Below are positions 25,165-34,617 of a stretch of 64,000 nucleotides of DNA, in pieces. Position 1 is the stretch's first letter. The number at the start of each line of letters is the position of its first letter. Origin of the DNA: Chryseobacterium jejuense. Lineage in GTDB: Bacteria > Bacteroidota > Bacteroidia > Flavobacteriales > Weeksellaceae. A program made the translations under genes and the position numbers. The notes under the pieces are model-generated. The model searched no databases, had not been told where the DNA came from, and was given only the letters and a program-made list of their open reading frames with translations. Location: NCBI RefSeq assembly GCF_900100075.1, contig NZ_FNEG01000007.1, forward strand, positions 124,001 to 188,000, given 5' to 3'.

Positions 25165-27936
25165 ATGAGTAATAAAAAGACTATTTTTTCAGCTTCTGTT
25201 TTATTTTTCCTGGGAGTTTTTACCTATGGACAGGAAAAAGACAGTATCAAAACCAAAAAAGACAGTGTTAATACCAATAACGTAGAAGAAGTTGTTATCC
25301 TGGGATCCAGAGCCGGAGCGAGATCGAAGGCAGACAGTCCGGTTCCTGTGGATGTATTCAATCTGAAGGAAGCTTCAGTGGTTCTTCCGCAGTCTAATAT
25401 CGGACAAATCTTAAATGCCATTGCACCCTCTTTTACTTCTACCATTCAAACCAATTCTGATGGAACAGACCATTTGGATCCAGCGCAGTTAAGAGGTTTG
25501 GGACCGGATCAGGTGCTAGTATTGGTGAATGGAAAAAGAAGACATACCTCTGCATTGGTTAACGTAAACGGAACACCGGGAAGAGGAACTGTAGGAACGG
25601 ATTTGAATGCCATTCCTTCTTTCGCTTTAAACAGGATAGAAGTTTTAAGAGATGGAGCCGCCGCACAATATGGTTCTGATGCTATTGCGGGTGTAATGAA
25701 TCTTGAACTGAAAAGAGATACCGGAAAACTGGCAGGTCAGATCAGCTACGGTGGAAATTTAACCCCTACAGCTAATGACCATACCGGAAATTTTGATGGA
25801 CAGAATATTCAGTTAGACCTAAACTATGGTAATAAGATTGGAACTAAAGGTGGTTTCTTCAATATTACCTGGTCTTCACAATTCAGAAATCCTACCTACA
25901 GAGCTGGAACTGAAAATGCACCTATTTATAATGCTTATAATGCTATTGAACAGCGTGCTTTGAAAAATGGAGTAAATCTTTCTTCACTTTTTACTGATAT
26001 TGGAAATACTCCGAATTCTCAGCAAATTGTAAACTATATTCACCAATATGCACCAGATGTAAGTTATTTTTCTCAGGACTTGCAAAATGCTATACAGGGT
26101 GCTAATTCTATTTCTGCTTTACAGAAAGTATTGTCAGATCCAACAAGATTTACAACTAATTATTTGAATTATATCACAGATCAGGAGCTTGCTTACAGAG
26201 GACAAACAAGAAATGACTTCAATATGCAGGTAGGGCAGTCCAAGCTTAATAACCACCAGCTTTTCATTAATGCTGAGGTTCCTGTAAGTGATAACTGGAA
26301 AGTGTATACTTTTGGCGGATACAGTTTAAGACATGGGGTTTCCGGAGGATTCTACAGAAGACCGAGAGAAAGCAGAACTTTTACAGGTTTGTACCCTAGT
26401 GGTTACCTGCCACAGATTGGAACTGATATCCAGGATATTTCATTAGCCGCAGGAATCAAAGGTAAATGGGAGGGCTGGAATATTGATTTCAGTAATACTT
26501 TCGGGCAAAACTCCTTTACATACAATATCAGAAATACAGGAAATACGTCTTTACGTTTTGCCTCACCTAATGAATTTGATGCAGGTGGATTAAGGTTTAC
26601 CCAAAATACCATCAATTTAGATTTCTCTAAAAAATATGATGTATTGGAAGGAATGAACGTAGCATTTGGAGGTGAACACCGTTTTGAAAACTTTAAAATG
26701 ACTGCAGGGGAAGAAGCTTCTTATACTACTTATGATGTTTTTGGAAATCCATGGAACAATACAACAAAAAGACCTACAGATTTCTTTGGACAGGCTCTTC
26801 CGGGAGGTTCACAGGTATTCAGTGGATTTAAACCTGAAAATGCTGTGAATAAGAACAGACAGTCGTTAGCGGCTTATGCAGATGTAGAGTTCAACTTTAC
26901 CAACTGGCTTTTGGTGGATGCCGCTGCGAGATATGAAAATTATTCAGATTTCGGATCTACATTCAATTATAAACTGGCTTCAAGAATTAAAGTTGCTCCT
27001 AATTTTAATGTGAGATTTGCTGGATCTACGGGATTTAGAGCACCGTCTATTCACCAGATATATTATAACGTAACTTCTACTTTATTTACTGGCGGACAAC
27101 TTCTTGAAGTGGGAACTTACAGCAATGACTCTCGATTGGCAGGACAGTTGAATATTCCCAAACTGAAACAGGAAACCTCAAAATCTGCAAGTTTAGGCTT
27201 TACTTATAAAATTCCATCTGTGAATCTGACATTTACAGCGGATGGGTATTTTACAAAAATTGATAACCGAATCATTCTTACCGATCAGTTCTTAAAAAAA
27301 GATGTGCCTCTGGAAGCTCAGGCAGAGTTTGAAAAATTAAATGTGAATGCAGCTCAGTTTTTCACCAATGCTATTGATACGGAAACAAAAGGGTTGGATA
27401 TTGTTATTGCGCATAACGCAAGATTTTCAGGTGTAAAACTGGATAATAATTTTGCCATCAATTTGAATCAGACTAAGCAGGTTGGGGAAATTCATTCAGC
27501 AGGATTATTAAAATCTCCGGCACTTGAAAAAGTTTATTTCTCCGAAAAATCAAGAGTATACCTGGAAGAAGCTGTACCTAGAGTAAAAGCGAGTCTTTCT
27601 CACACATTGACATGGAAAGGAGCAAGTTTCTACCTTAGAAATACTTATTTCGGAAAAGTAACAGGAGCAGATGTTCTTGATGTAAATGGTGACGGTATTC
27701 TTGATCCTAGAGAACACCAGACCATAAGCGATAAGATCATTACAGATCTTTCAGCAGCCTATCAGTTTACAAAAAATGTAGGATTAACGATAGGAGTGAA
27801 TAACCTGTTTGATATTTATCCTACCAAAAATCTACCGGCTTCAAGTAATAACGATCAATTTATTTATTCACGTTCTACTTCACAGTTTGGACAGAACGGA
27901 CGATATGTTTTCACAAGACTTAACTTTAATTTTTAA
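25165..27936 (+). CDS. TonB-dependent outer-membrane receptor
   Basis: Outer-membrane gated channel of 923 residues taking up a ligand with TonB/ExbBD energy. Signal peptide MSNKKTIFSASVLFFLGVFTYG, then a plug domain (about 45-180) with RGLGPDQVLVLVNGKRRH, LNAIP and IEVLRDGAAAQYGSDAIAGVMN. The 22-strand barrel ends in the aromatic C-terminus FTRLNFNF. The plug wording matches a receptor subgroup of uncertain substrate; it could serve iron complexes or other nutrients. No partner lipoprotein of the SusD type is adjacent. A strong terminator follows. Confidence 0.9.
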   Translation: MSNKKTIFSASVLFFLGVFTYGQEKDSIKTKKDSVNTNNVEEVVILGSRAGARSKADSPVPVDVFNLKEASVVLPQSNIGQILNAIAPSFTSTIQTNSDGTDHLDPAQLRGLGPDQVLVLVNGKRRHTSALVNVNGTPGRGTVGTDLNAIPSFALNRIEVLRDGAAAQYGSDAIAGVMNLELKRDTGKLAGQISYGGNLTPTANDHTGNFDGQNIQLDLNYGNKIGTKGGFFNITWSSQFRNPTYRAGTENAPIYNAYNAIEQRALKNGVNLSSLFTDIGNTPNSQQIVNYIHQYAPDVSYFSQDLQNAIQGANSISALQKVLSDPTRFTTNYLNYITDQELAYRGQTRNDFNMQVGQSKLNNHQLFINAEVPVSDNWKVYTFGGYSLRHGVSGGFYRRPRESRTFTGLYPSGYLPQIGTDIQDISLAAGIKGKWEGWNIDFSNTFGQNSFTYNIRNTGNTSLRFASPNEFDAGGLRFTQNTINLDFSKKYDVLEGMNVAFGGEHRFENFKMTAGEEASYTTYDVFGNPWNNTTKRPTDFFGQALPGGSQVFSGFKPENAVNKNRQSLAAYADVEFNFTNWLLVDAAARYENYSDFGSTFNYKLASRIKVAPNFNVRFAGSTGFRAPSIHQIYYNVTSTLFTGGQLLEVGTYSNDSRLAGQLNIPKLKQETSKSASLGFTYKIPSVNLTFTADGYFTKIDNRIILTDQFLKKDVPLEAQAEFEKLNVNAAQFFTNAIDTETKGLDIVIAHNARFSGVKLDNNFAINLNQTKQVGEIHSAGLLKSPALEKVYFSEKSRVYLEEAVPRVKASLSHTLTWKGASFYLRNTYFGKVTGADVLDVNGDGILDPREHQTISDKIITDLSAAYQFTKNVGLTIGVNNLFDIYPTKNLPASSNNDQFIYSRSTSQFGQNGRYVFTRLNFNF

Positions 27937-27953
27937 TGAAGTTTGATAAATAT

Positions 27954-27988
27954 AAAAACGGAACCCAAAAAGTGGTTCCGTTTTTTTT
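27954..27988. terminator. Bidirectional terminator, TonB receptor / thi operon
   Basis: AAAAACGGAACC (27954-27965) and GGTTCCGTTTTT (27974-27985) form a perfect 12-bp stem with T tracts on the plus side and on the complementary strand, between the convergent transcripts. Confidence 0.85.
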
Positions 27989-28033
27989 ACTGGTTGATGA
28001 TATCAAAAATGATTGGCGTAGCCTCTCTATTCT

Positions 28034-28684
28034 TTACTCCCATGTTCTCAAATCATAAGCTGCTTCCCAAAAGTAATATTCCATTCTGGATGCAGCGATG
28101 AAGGCTTCTGTCATTTTCTTTCTGGTTTCTTCGGTGCTGTTTTCAGCTAATTGATCACAAATGGCAATAGCCTGGTCTACTGCAGTTGAAAATTCTTCTC
28201 CTGCATAAGTAGCGATCCATTTTTCATAAGGATTATTCACCGTATTTTGAATCTCATAAATATAATTTCCAACTTCACGATAAATCCAGAAGCATGGAAG
28301 GACTGCCGCAACCGCAATTTCCACAGATTCCAATGCTGCGGTACTTCTCAGAAAGTGAATATAGTGATGACAAGCCGGTTGTAAAACTCCTTTATCCAAT
28401 AACCCAAAGTCTTTAAAGTAGGATTCATGTAGCGCATTTTCCACAACGATAGCATTTTCTGCAAAACGCATAAAGGCCAGTACATCTTCAAGATCAGGTA
28501 TCTTTGCTGCAATAAGGGAAAGAGTTCTTCCAAAATGCTCTAGATATAAAGAATCCTGAGCCATGTAAAAACGGAACTTTTCCTGTGGCAAACTACCATT
28601 AGATAATTCTTTGATGAAAGGCATATCAAGGATAGATTGATAATGTTTTTCTATAGCATTCCAGGTGTGTTCAGACCATTTCAT
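28034..28684 (-). CDS. tenA: Aminopyrimidine aminohydrolase / thiaminase II TenA
   Basis: Cytoplasmic salvage enzyme of 216 residues that releases 4-amino-5-hydroxymethyl-2-methylpyrimidine from aminomethylpyrimidine or from thiamine breakdown products. The TenA fold is clear, with nucleophile Cys131 (AAVLPCFWIYREVG) and the late conserved YAGEEF (160-165). It is the last gene of the thi operon and overlaps the end of thiD by 14 bp, implying translational coupling. Confidence 0.92.
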   Translation of the reverse strand: MKWSEHTWNAIEKHYQSILDMPFIKELSNGSLPQEKFRFYMAQDSLYLEHFGRTLSLIAAKIPDLEDVLAFMRFAENAIVVENALHESYFKDFGLLDKGVLQPACHHYIHFLRSTAALESVEIAVAAVLPCFWIYREVGNYIYEIQNTVNNPYEKWIATYAGEEFSTAVDQAIAICDQLAENSTEETRKKMTEAFIAASRMEYYFWEAAYDLRTWE

Positions 28685-29504
28685 TTTTGATAAGTTTTTG
28701 TGGGTTAAAAAAGTGGTTTAGCGGCCCGTTTCCATGACCTGTTTGTACATCTGTCCCGCTTTCTATAGCTTTGTAGATATATTGTTGCCCAAAAGAAACT
28801 GCTTCGTACAAGGTTGTACCCTGAGCAATATAGGCAGCAATGGCAGATGAAAGGGTGCAACCTGAACCGTGGGTATTATTGGTATTCAATTTCAGTGTTT
28901 CGAAAGAATGAAAATTTTCCTGTTCATCATAAAAGAGAGAGGTAATTGTTGAGGTCTCCTGATGCCCGCCTTTAAGAAGAATCGTTCTACAGCCTAATTT
29001 TTTAATCCTCATTCCTGCGGTGTATAAATCTTCAAGTGTTTCTACTTTCATATTTGCTAAAATTGCGGCTTCATCCATATTGGGCGTGATGACATCTGCA
29101 ATAGGAAACAACATTTCAGTGAGTGCTGTGATGGTTTCTTCTTCAATCAAACGATGCCCGCTGGTGGCAACCATGACAGGATCAAAGACAATAGGTATTT
29201 TAGGATATTGGGCTAATGTGGAAACAATAGTTTCTACTAGCTGTGGAGTATGAACCATTCCGATTTTTATGGCATCAGGAACAATATCGTCGAGAATTGC
29301 TTTTATCTGATCAGCAACAGCTTCTACAGGAATAGGATATATTTTTTGTACTCCTTGAGTGTTTTGCACGGGCAAAGCCGTTAGTACTGAAGTGGAATAG
29401 CAGCCTAAAGCAGAAGTTGTTTTAATATCCGCCTGAATACCGGCACCCCCGCTTCCGTCGAAGCCCGCAATCGTTAAAACTGATGGGTATTTGTATTTTT
29501 TCAT
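28671..29504 (-). CDS. thiD: Hydroxymethylpyrimidine/phosphomethylpyrimidine kinase
   Basis: Phosphorylates HMP and HMP-phosphate to give HMP-PP for thiamine synthesis. The 277-residue ribokinase-fold protein has GFDGSGGAGIQADIKT at 14-29, the VFDPVMVATSG motif near 105, ITPNMDEA, LLKGGH and the anion-hole NTHGSGCTLSSAIAAY. It overlaps thiE by 4 bp and tenA by 14 bp. Confidence 0.95.
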   Translation of the reverse strand: MKKYKYPSVLTIAGFDGSGGAGIQADIKTTSALGCYSTSVLTALPVQNTQGVQKIYPIPVEAVADQIKAILDDIVPDAIKIGMVHTPQLVETIVSTLAQYPKIPIVFDPVMVATSGHRLIEEETITALTEMLFPIADVITPNMDEAAILANMKVETLEDLYTAGMRIKKLGCRTILLKGGHQETSTITSLFYDEQENFHSFETLKLNTNNTHGSGCTLSSAIAAYIAQGTTLYEAVSFGQQYIYKAIESGTDVQTGHGNGPLNHFFNPQKLIKNEMV

Positions 29505-30136
29505 TTTACAATTTCATTTTTTAATTCATAAGCTGCTTTTTGAGGATCATCTGCACTACATATAGCAGAAACTACGGCAAGGCAGTCTGCTCCGGCATTG
29601 ATAACAGCTTTTGCATTTTCCAGGTGAATATTACCTATGGCTACCAAAGGTTTTTCTGTAAGCTGTCTGATTTGGGAAATACCTTCCAGTCCCCATTCTG
29701 TAATAGTATCTGTTTTAGTTTTAGTCTTAAAAACAGGGCTTATTCCCAGATAGTCTGCCACTGCAGTTTGTTCATTGTCGAGCTGAGCCAGATGTTCTAT
29801 TGAGTAACCAATCATTTTATTCCTGATCAAAGGACGCTGTCTCAGATTCTGAGGAGCTGCATCGCTGTTGCCAACATGTATTCCTGCTGAATTTACTTTT
29901 TCAGTAACGGTGATATTATCATTAATAATAAGTGGAATGCCATATTTATTCGTAATTTCAATAAGCTGCAAAGCTTTTTGAAGGAATACTTCAGGACTAT
30001 CTTTTTTTTCGCGAAGCTGTATGATATCTACACCACCTAATATAGCCTGTTCTGCGACTTCCAGAAAGTTTTTTCCCATACAGTCTTCTTCAGAAATTAC
30101 CAGATATAATGAGTAAGGGAAAGGATTTACATTCAT
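29501..30136 (-). CDS. thiE: Thiamine-phosphate synthase
   Basis: Joins HMP-PP with hydroxyethylthiazole phosphate to make thiamine monophosphate. The 211-residue TIM-barrel protein shows VDIIQLREK, the LIINDNITV region, the IGYSIEHL variant of the phosphate-binding GxS motif, YLGISPVFKTKTK and the phosphate-binding LVAIGNIHLENA. It overlaps thiM and thiD by 4 bp each (ATGA junctions). Confidence 0.94.
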   Translation of the reverse strand: MNVNPFPYSLYLVISEEDCMGKNFLEVAEQAILGGVDIIQLREKKDSPEVFLQKALQLIEITNKYGIPLIINDNITVTEKVNSAGIHVGNSDAAPQNLRQRPLIRNKMIGYSIEHLAQLDNEQTAVADYLGISPVFKTKTKTDTITEWGLEGISQIRQLTEKPLVAIGNIHLENAKAVINAGADCLAVVSAICSADDPQKAAYELKNEIVK

Positions 30137-30930
30137 GATTTTTCTATTTTTAAATGGCTTGTAAATTCCTCTTCGGTCATATTATATAATTTATCAATCA
30201 AATTGACCTGAAGACTGCCGGGGCCTTTACTTTCACGAACAGCCAGTTCTCCTGCTATTCCCAATAATGACATGGCCGCAGCAATACCTGCTGCTTTATC
30301 TTCAGCAACAGCGATAAATGCTCCTGCTAATGCACTTGCAGAACATCCCAGTCCCGTTACTTTGGTCATAAGGGAATGTCCGTTTTTAATTTGTATAGTT
30401 TGAGTTGGACTAAGAATAATATCGGTTTCACCGGAGATACACACAATGGTATTATATTGTTGAACCAGGATTTGTGCAGCTTCCACAGCATCATTACTTT
30501 CTGCTGTGCTGTCTACTCCTTTAGTGACTGTTGTATTGATCTTAGCAAGAGCAATAATTTCAGAAGCATTGCCTCTGATTACGGTAGGATGAAATTGTAA
30601 CAGTTGATGTAAAATCTGATCACGGAATGAAGTTGCTCCTGCACCAACGGGATCCAGTACCCATGGTTTATGAATGGCATTGGCTGTTTCTGCGGCCATC
30701 AGCATAGATTCAGACCAATATTCATCCAGGGTACCGATATTAATAACCACAGAATGAGCTATATTAATCATTTCCCGGATTTCTGATTTGGCATGAGCCA
30801 TAATAGGAGAGGCTCCTGCTGCCAAAAGAGCATTGGCTGTATTGTTCATCACTACATAATTGGTAATATTGTGAACAAGAGGAGATTGTTGTCGTACAAG
30901 CTGAACTTGTTGCCAGAGATTTTTTTCCAT
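30133..30930 (-). CDS. thiM: Hydroxyethylthiazole kinase
   Basis: Phosphorylates the thiazole alcohol for salvage into thiamine. The 265-residue protein begins MEKNLWQQVQLVRQQSPLVHNITNYVVMN, the canonical ThiM N-terminus, so I use this ATG instead of a longer frame that would start inside the riboswitch leader. Conserved APIMAHA (AGASPIMAHA), VLDPVGAGAT, the RGNASEI motif and TGLGCSASALAGAF (catalytic Cys region) are present. First gene of thiM-thiE-thiD-tenA, a salvage set; thiC and thiazole-forming genes are not in the window. Confidence 0.94.
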   Translation of the reverse strand: MEKNLWQQVQLVRQQSPLVHNITNYVVMNNTANALLAAGASPIMAHAKSEIREMINIAHSVVINIGTLDEYWSESMLMAAETANAIHKPWVLDPVGAGATSFRDQILHQLLQFHPTVIRGNASEIIALAKINTTVTKGVDSTAESNDAVEAAQILVQQYNTIVCISGETDIILSPTQTIQIKNGHSLMTKVTGLGCSASALAGAFIAVAEDKAAGIAAAMSLLGIAGELAVRESKGPGSLQVNLIDKLYNMTEEEFTSHLKIEKS

Positions 30931-30978
30931 TGTTATTATTAAAATAAAAATAGCTTTAGGAAAAAATCCGGAACAAAA

Positions 30979-30996
30979 GACATAAGAAATCATGTC
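30979..30996 (-). other. Possible expression-platform hairpin of the TPP riboswitch
   Basis: Downstream of the aptamer on the minus strand, GACAT and ATGTC (plus coordinates 996-992 and 983-979 of the 30 kb block) can pair and are followed by TTTTG. This weak hairpin could act as the conditional terminator, but the stem is only 5-6 bp. Confidence 0.3.
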
Positions 30997-30997
30997 A

Positions 30998-31081
30998 TTT
31001 TGCTTTTCCCTACGTCGGTGTAAGCCGTATCAGGTTCAAAGGGACTCTCTCAATTCTTTTCAGAATACCCCTAAAGCAAAA
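30998..31081 (-). promoter_or_regulatory. TPP riboswitch (THI element)
   Basis: On the minus strand the leader reads with the conserved THI-box pieces: TTTAGGGGT at the start, TTTGAACCTGATACGG in the middle and ACCGACGTAGGGAA at the end. The P1 helix closes with TTTTGCTT at the 5' side and AAGCAAAA at the 3' side. The canonical CTGAGA is altered to TTGAGAGAGT. It precedes thiM by about 70 nt and should repress the salvage operon when thiamine pyrophosphate is high. Confidence 0.93.
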
Positions 31082-31111
31082 CAAATGTATAAAAATTATC
31101 ACAGCAGGCAA
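31082..31111 (-). promoter_or_regulatory. Promoter of the thiamine salvage operon
   Basis: On the minus strand TTG (31111-31109), a 19-nt spacer and TACATTTG (31089-31082) match the consensus. The -7 box directly abuts the riboswitch aptamer, so transcription begins inside or at the edge of helix P1. Confidence 0.65.
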
Positions 31112-31142
31112 AAACCGTTAGTGGAAATTGAAGCAGAAATTA

Positions 31143-32984
31143 TTATCTTTCTACCAGTTCCTTTACGGGTTCTCCATAGTGATCTATCTCTGTTTTGTTG
31201 ATTTGCAGTAATTGATACCACTTTCTGAACGCTCCTATAAATACAATAAGCATAAGGATCATTGCGGTTGCTGCTAATGCAGCAAGTAAATACTGCCCTT
31301 TGGGAATATAAATCGAAGTCACCTGAATATAACCGGCCCAGAATGTAATTCCGGCCATAAAAACTCCGGGAATAGCAGAACATAATGCATATTTTCCTCT
31401 GTTCATCCTTATCAGCATTGTGGTACAGACAATAAGTCCACAGGCTGCCAATAGCTGATTACTGATTCCGAATAACGGCCAGATACTGTTCACATTTCCT
31501 GTATATACCAGATATCCCCAGGCAAAAGTGAAAAGAAGACTGCTGATGATAATTCCCGGGATCCAGTTTTTATCATTAAATTTTGGAACTACAGAACCCA
31601 GCATTTCCTGTAGAAAGAAGCGGCCAACTCTTGTTCCCGCATCAATGGCGGTAAGGATAAACACAGCCTCAAACATAATTGCAAAATTGTACCAATAAGC
31701 AGTAAGCTGATCCATATAAGGGATTTTATTAAAGATATGAGCCATCCCAACGGCCAAGGAAACTGCACCACCGGTTCTGCCATAAAGGTCAATTCCTATT
31801 TTCTGTGAATAATAATCTATATCTACTCCATGTAGAGAAGGATGTGTAGCCAGAAATGAATCATAGGCTTCTTTAGGAGTATTGATGGCAAAATAATCAC
31901 CTGGCATCAAAGTACAAGCTGCAATAAGAGCCATCAATGCTACAAAACCTTCTACAAGCATGGCACCATATCCTACAAAAAGGATTTCTCTTTCTTTATT
32001 AAGCATTTTCGGAGTGGTACCCGTAGCAATCACAGCATGAAATCCTGAAATAGCTCCACAAGCAATAACAATAAAAATAAAAGGAAGTACCGGCCCGCCA
32101 ATAATAGGTCCGCCCCCGTTTACAAAAGCTGTGATAGCAGGCATCTGTACAGTAGGATGAATAACAATTACCCCGATAGCCAACATAATAATCGTTCCTA
32201 TTTTTAAATAGGTAGAAAGATAATCTCTCGGAACTAAAAGAAGCCATACCGGTAATACAGAAGCTATAAAACCATATAATGGAATGGCAATGGAAATTGT
32301 TTTAATATTCCATGAAAATAAATTATTCATGGTTGGATTCTGCATGAGCCCATGACCACCAATAATCCCGGCAATTAACAGAATTCCGCCTAAGATACTG
32401 GCAAACAGAACACTGTTTTTTTTATAACGCATGATAAGCCCCATAATGATTGCAATAGGCATTGTAATGACTACTGTGAAAAGAGACCAGGATGCTTCAT
32501 GCATAGCATTGATACATGCCAGAGATAAACCTGCAAGTGTAAGTACCAGAATAAAGAGTATGGCAAAACCTGCTACAGTTCCGGTTGCTTTTCCAATTTC
32601 TTTTGAGGCAATGGTAGCAAGACTCTGACCTTTATGCCTCACAGAAGCAAAGAGTACAACCATATCATGAACTCCACCTCCCAATACACAACCTATCAAT
32701 ATCCATAGTGCTCCGGGAAGATATCCGAACTGTGCTGCAAGAACAGGTCCTACTAATGGTCCGGCGGCAGCAATAGCTGCAAAATGATGTCCAAAGAGTA
32801 CATTTTTATTCGTAGCAACATAATCTTTCCCATCTGCAAATTCTACTGCAGGGGTCACATTCTGATCGTTAAGTCTGAGAACTTTATTAGCTATAAAAAT
32901 GCCATAGAAGCGGTAAGCTATCGCAAAAATAAGAACAGATACAAATATGAGGGTAAGAGCATTGATATTATTTAGAGAGTCCAT
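31143..32984 (-). CDS. cstA: Carbon starvation protein CstA
   Basis: Polytopic inner-membrane protein of 613 residues, with about 16 predicted membrane segments. CstA homologues import pyruvate or peptides during carbon starvation. The family core is recognisable: LFGHHFAAIAAAGPLVGPVLAAQFGYLPGALWILIG (two pieces around 62-98), GGVHDMVVLFASVRHKG and SGFHAVIATGTTPKMLNKE. It is shorter than E. coli CstA (701) but within the range of the family. There is no two-component regulator next to it. The thi promoter starts about 30 bp after its stop. Confidence 0.93.
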   Translation of the reverse strand: MDSLNNINALTLIFVSVLIFAIAYRFYGIFIANKVLRLNDQNVTPAVEFADGKDYVATNKNVLFGHHFAAIAAAGPLVGPVLAAQFGYLPGALWILIGCVLGGGVHDMVVLFASVRHKGQSLATIASKEIGKATGTVAGFAILFILVLTLAGLSLACINAMHEASWSLFTVVITMPIAIIMGLIMRYKKNSVLFASILGGILLIAGIIGGHGLMQNPTMNNLFSWNIKTISIAIPLYGFIASVLPVWLLLVPRDYLSTYLKIGTIIMLAIGVIVIHPTVQMPAITAFVNGGGPIIGGPVLPFIFIVIACGAISGFHAVIATGTTPKMLNKEREILFVGYGAMLVEGFVALMALIAACTLMPGDYFAINTPKEAYDSFLATHPSLHGVDIDYYSQKIGIDLYGRTGGAVSLAVGMAHIFNKIPYMDQLTAYWYNFAIMFEAVFILTAIDAGTRVGRFFLQEMLGSVVPKFNDKNWIPGIIISSLLFTFAWGYLVYTGNVNSIWPLFGISNQLLAACGLIVCTTMLIRMNRGKYALCSAIPGVFMAGITFWAGYIQVTSIYIPKGQYLLAALAATAMILMLIVFIGAFRKWYQLLQINKTEIDHYGEPVKELVER

Positions 32985-33177
32985 ATTGCTTATTTTTTTA
33001 ATGAATAATTAATTGAAATGCTATTTTTGTTGTGAATAACTTAAGCAATGGCCAAGGTAATTATTTTTAAGGTAAAAAATATTAATATGTATATCAATCT
33101 AGCAGATTTGTTGTTTTGTTTTTGTTTAAATATCTTATTTACAGTATTTTATATTTAATTGTATTGAGTGATATATA

Positions 33178-34212
33178 TTATTTTTTCTGTGAAATAATGA
33201 ATTCTACCATTTGGTCTGTCATTTTATCCAGCGTATCCTTATCTGTGGTTGAAAAACCATGAACCCCTTTATCAATGACAAGTAAAGACGTTTCAACGTT
33301 TGCTCGTTTTAATTTTCTGTGTAATTTTTTTGATTGGCTTAAAGGAACTATTTTATCCTGATTTCCCTGAACAATCAATGTAGGAACACCCGTTGAAGTA
33401 TAAGTAACGGGAGATACGGTTTTTAAATAGGCAATTGCTCTTTCCTGATCTTTGTTTAGGTCATAGCCGGAAATTCCTTTTACAAGTCCTTGCTGAAGAT
33501 CTACAATTTTTTTTGATATCATTTTAACCAGAGAAACCGGGATAGTTCCCAATTTGGTATGAAAAAGCTTATTCAAATCAGCTGGTCCATAGTGGTCTAT
33601 TACATAATTTACCTTTGCAGAATAAGGCGAAAGCTCAGGGCTTCCCGTAAAAGCATTGTCTGGAGAATAAGCGGCCATTAATGATAAATGTGCTCCGGCG
33701 GAAGCTCCAAAAAGCCCAATATTATTGGTGTCAAAGTTATATTTCTCGGCATTCTTTCTAACCCATCTTATGGCATCCTTAGTATCTTCCAAGGGTAATG
33801 GAAAATGAGTTTTTTCATTAAGAAGAGTATAATTGATACTGATGACAGCATATTGCTTGACAGTCAGTTTTTTGATCGTATTTTCAACGTAATCATCAGC
33901 GTGGATTTCTTTATTACCTTCTATCCAGCCACCACCATGAACATAGATCAGTACAGGGATTTTTTCAGCAGAAGCATTTCTTGGCATATAAAGATCCAGC
34001 TTAATGGAGTCTCCTTTTTTACTGGTTTTATATACAATGTTTTCAGTAAGTGCTGTGATCTCAGGAAGCAAGGTGCTTTTTACATGTTTCTTCTGAGTGG
34101 GAGATTGTGAAAATGATTGTGAAAAAAATAAACCTGAAAAACTTAAAAATAAAACAAAAAACAGGTTTGTGATAAACCTGTTGATTGATATGTTGTTTTT
34201 AGATGATTGCAT
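33178..34212 (-). CDS. Exported alpha/beta hydrolase, BD-FAE/esterase type
   Basis: Predicted periplasmic or membrane-anchored carboxylesterase of 344 residues. A hydrophobic segment at about 13-33 acts as signal peptide or anchor. The oxyanion-hole motif HGGGW (92-96), nucleophile Ser171 in GASAGAH, the acid in QGNQDKIVP and His in KGVHGFST complete the triad. The GxSxGxH form resembles hormone-sensitive-lipase/BD-FAE relatives that deacylate sugars or small esters. Substrate unknown. Gene stands alone after cstA, in the same direction. Confidence 0.87.
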   Translation of the reverse strand: MQSSKNNISINRFITNLFFVLFLSFSGLFFSQSFSQSPTQKKHVKSTLLPEITALTENIVYKTSKKGDSIKLDLYMPRNASAEKIPVLIYVHGGGWIEGNKEIHADDYVENTIKKLTVKQYAVISINYTLLNEKTHFPLPLEDTKDAIRWVRKNAEKYNFDTNNIGLFGASAGAHLSLMAAYSPDNAFTGSPELSPYSAKVNYVIDHYGPADLNKLFHTKLGTIPVSLVKMISKKIVDLQQGLVKGISGYDLNKDQERAIAYLKTVSPVTYTSTGVPTLIVQGNQDKIVPLSQSKKLHRKLKRANVETSLLVIDKGVHGFSTTDKDTLDKMTDQMVEFIISQKK

Positions 34213-34233
34213 AAAATTTTTTAAAGGAATTGA

Positions 34234-34617
34234 TTACTTTACTAACTCTTCAAAAAGTTTACCAAAAGTAATATTCAGATCCTTAGATTTTCCTGGATGA
34301 GGTCTGGAGGTTTGTACCACAGCACTTCTTACAGCTGTTAGCCATCGGAAACGCTCCGGAATTTCAAGAAAGGCAATAGGCCCGCCATCTTTATCTCCGT
34401 TAGCTATTTTCTGAAAGCTTGCAAGGTTTTGAATAATATCATCATAATCCAGCTTGCTCTGCATCAGCTTAAATTTATCAGGACATAGATAGAATTCAAC
34501 CCGGATGAATTTTTCCTTTTTAGAAAACATCACCAATCCGATATTGAAAAATTCTTCTCTTTCAACTTTTGGTACCAAGCGTATTACCGCATATTCATAT
34601 ATTTTATCCTCTTGCAT
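34234..34617 (-). CDS. DUF3037 protein
   Basis: Cytoplasmic protein of 127 residues. The start EYAVIRLVPKVEREEFFNIGLVMFSKKEKFI and the segment ..ERFRWLTAVRSAVVQTSRPHPG.. are characteristic of DUF3037. The function is unknown, but the family is repeatedly paired with HipA-like kinase genes, as here. Its start overlaps the end of the upstream kinase gene by 14 bp. Confidence 0.85.
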   Translation of the reverse strand: MQEDKIYEYAVIRLVPKVEREEFFNIGLVMFSKKEKFIRVEFYLCPDKFKLMQSKLDYDDIIQNLASFQKIANGDKDGGPIAFLEIPERFRWLTAVRSAVVQTSRPHPGKSKDLNITFGKLFEELVK

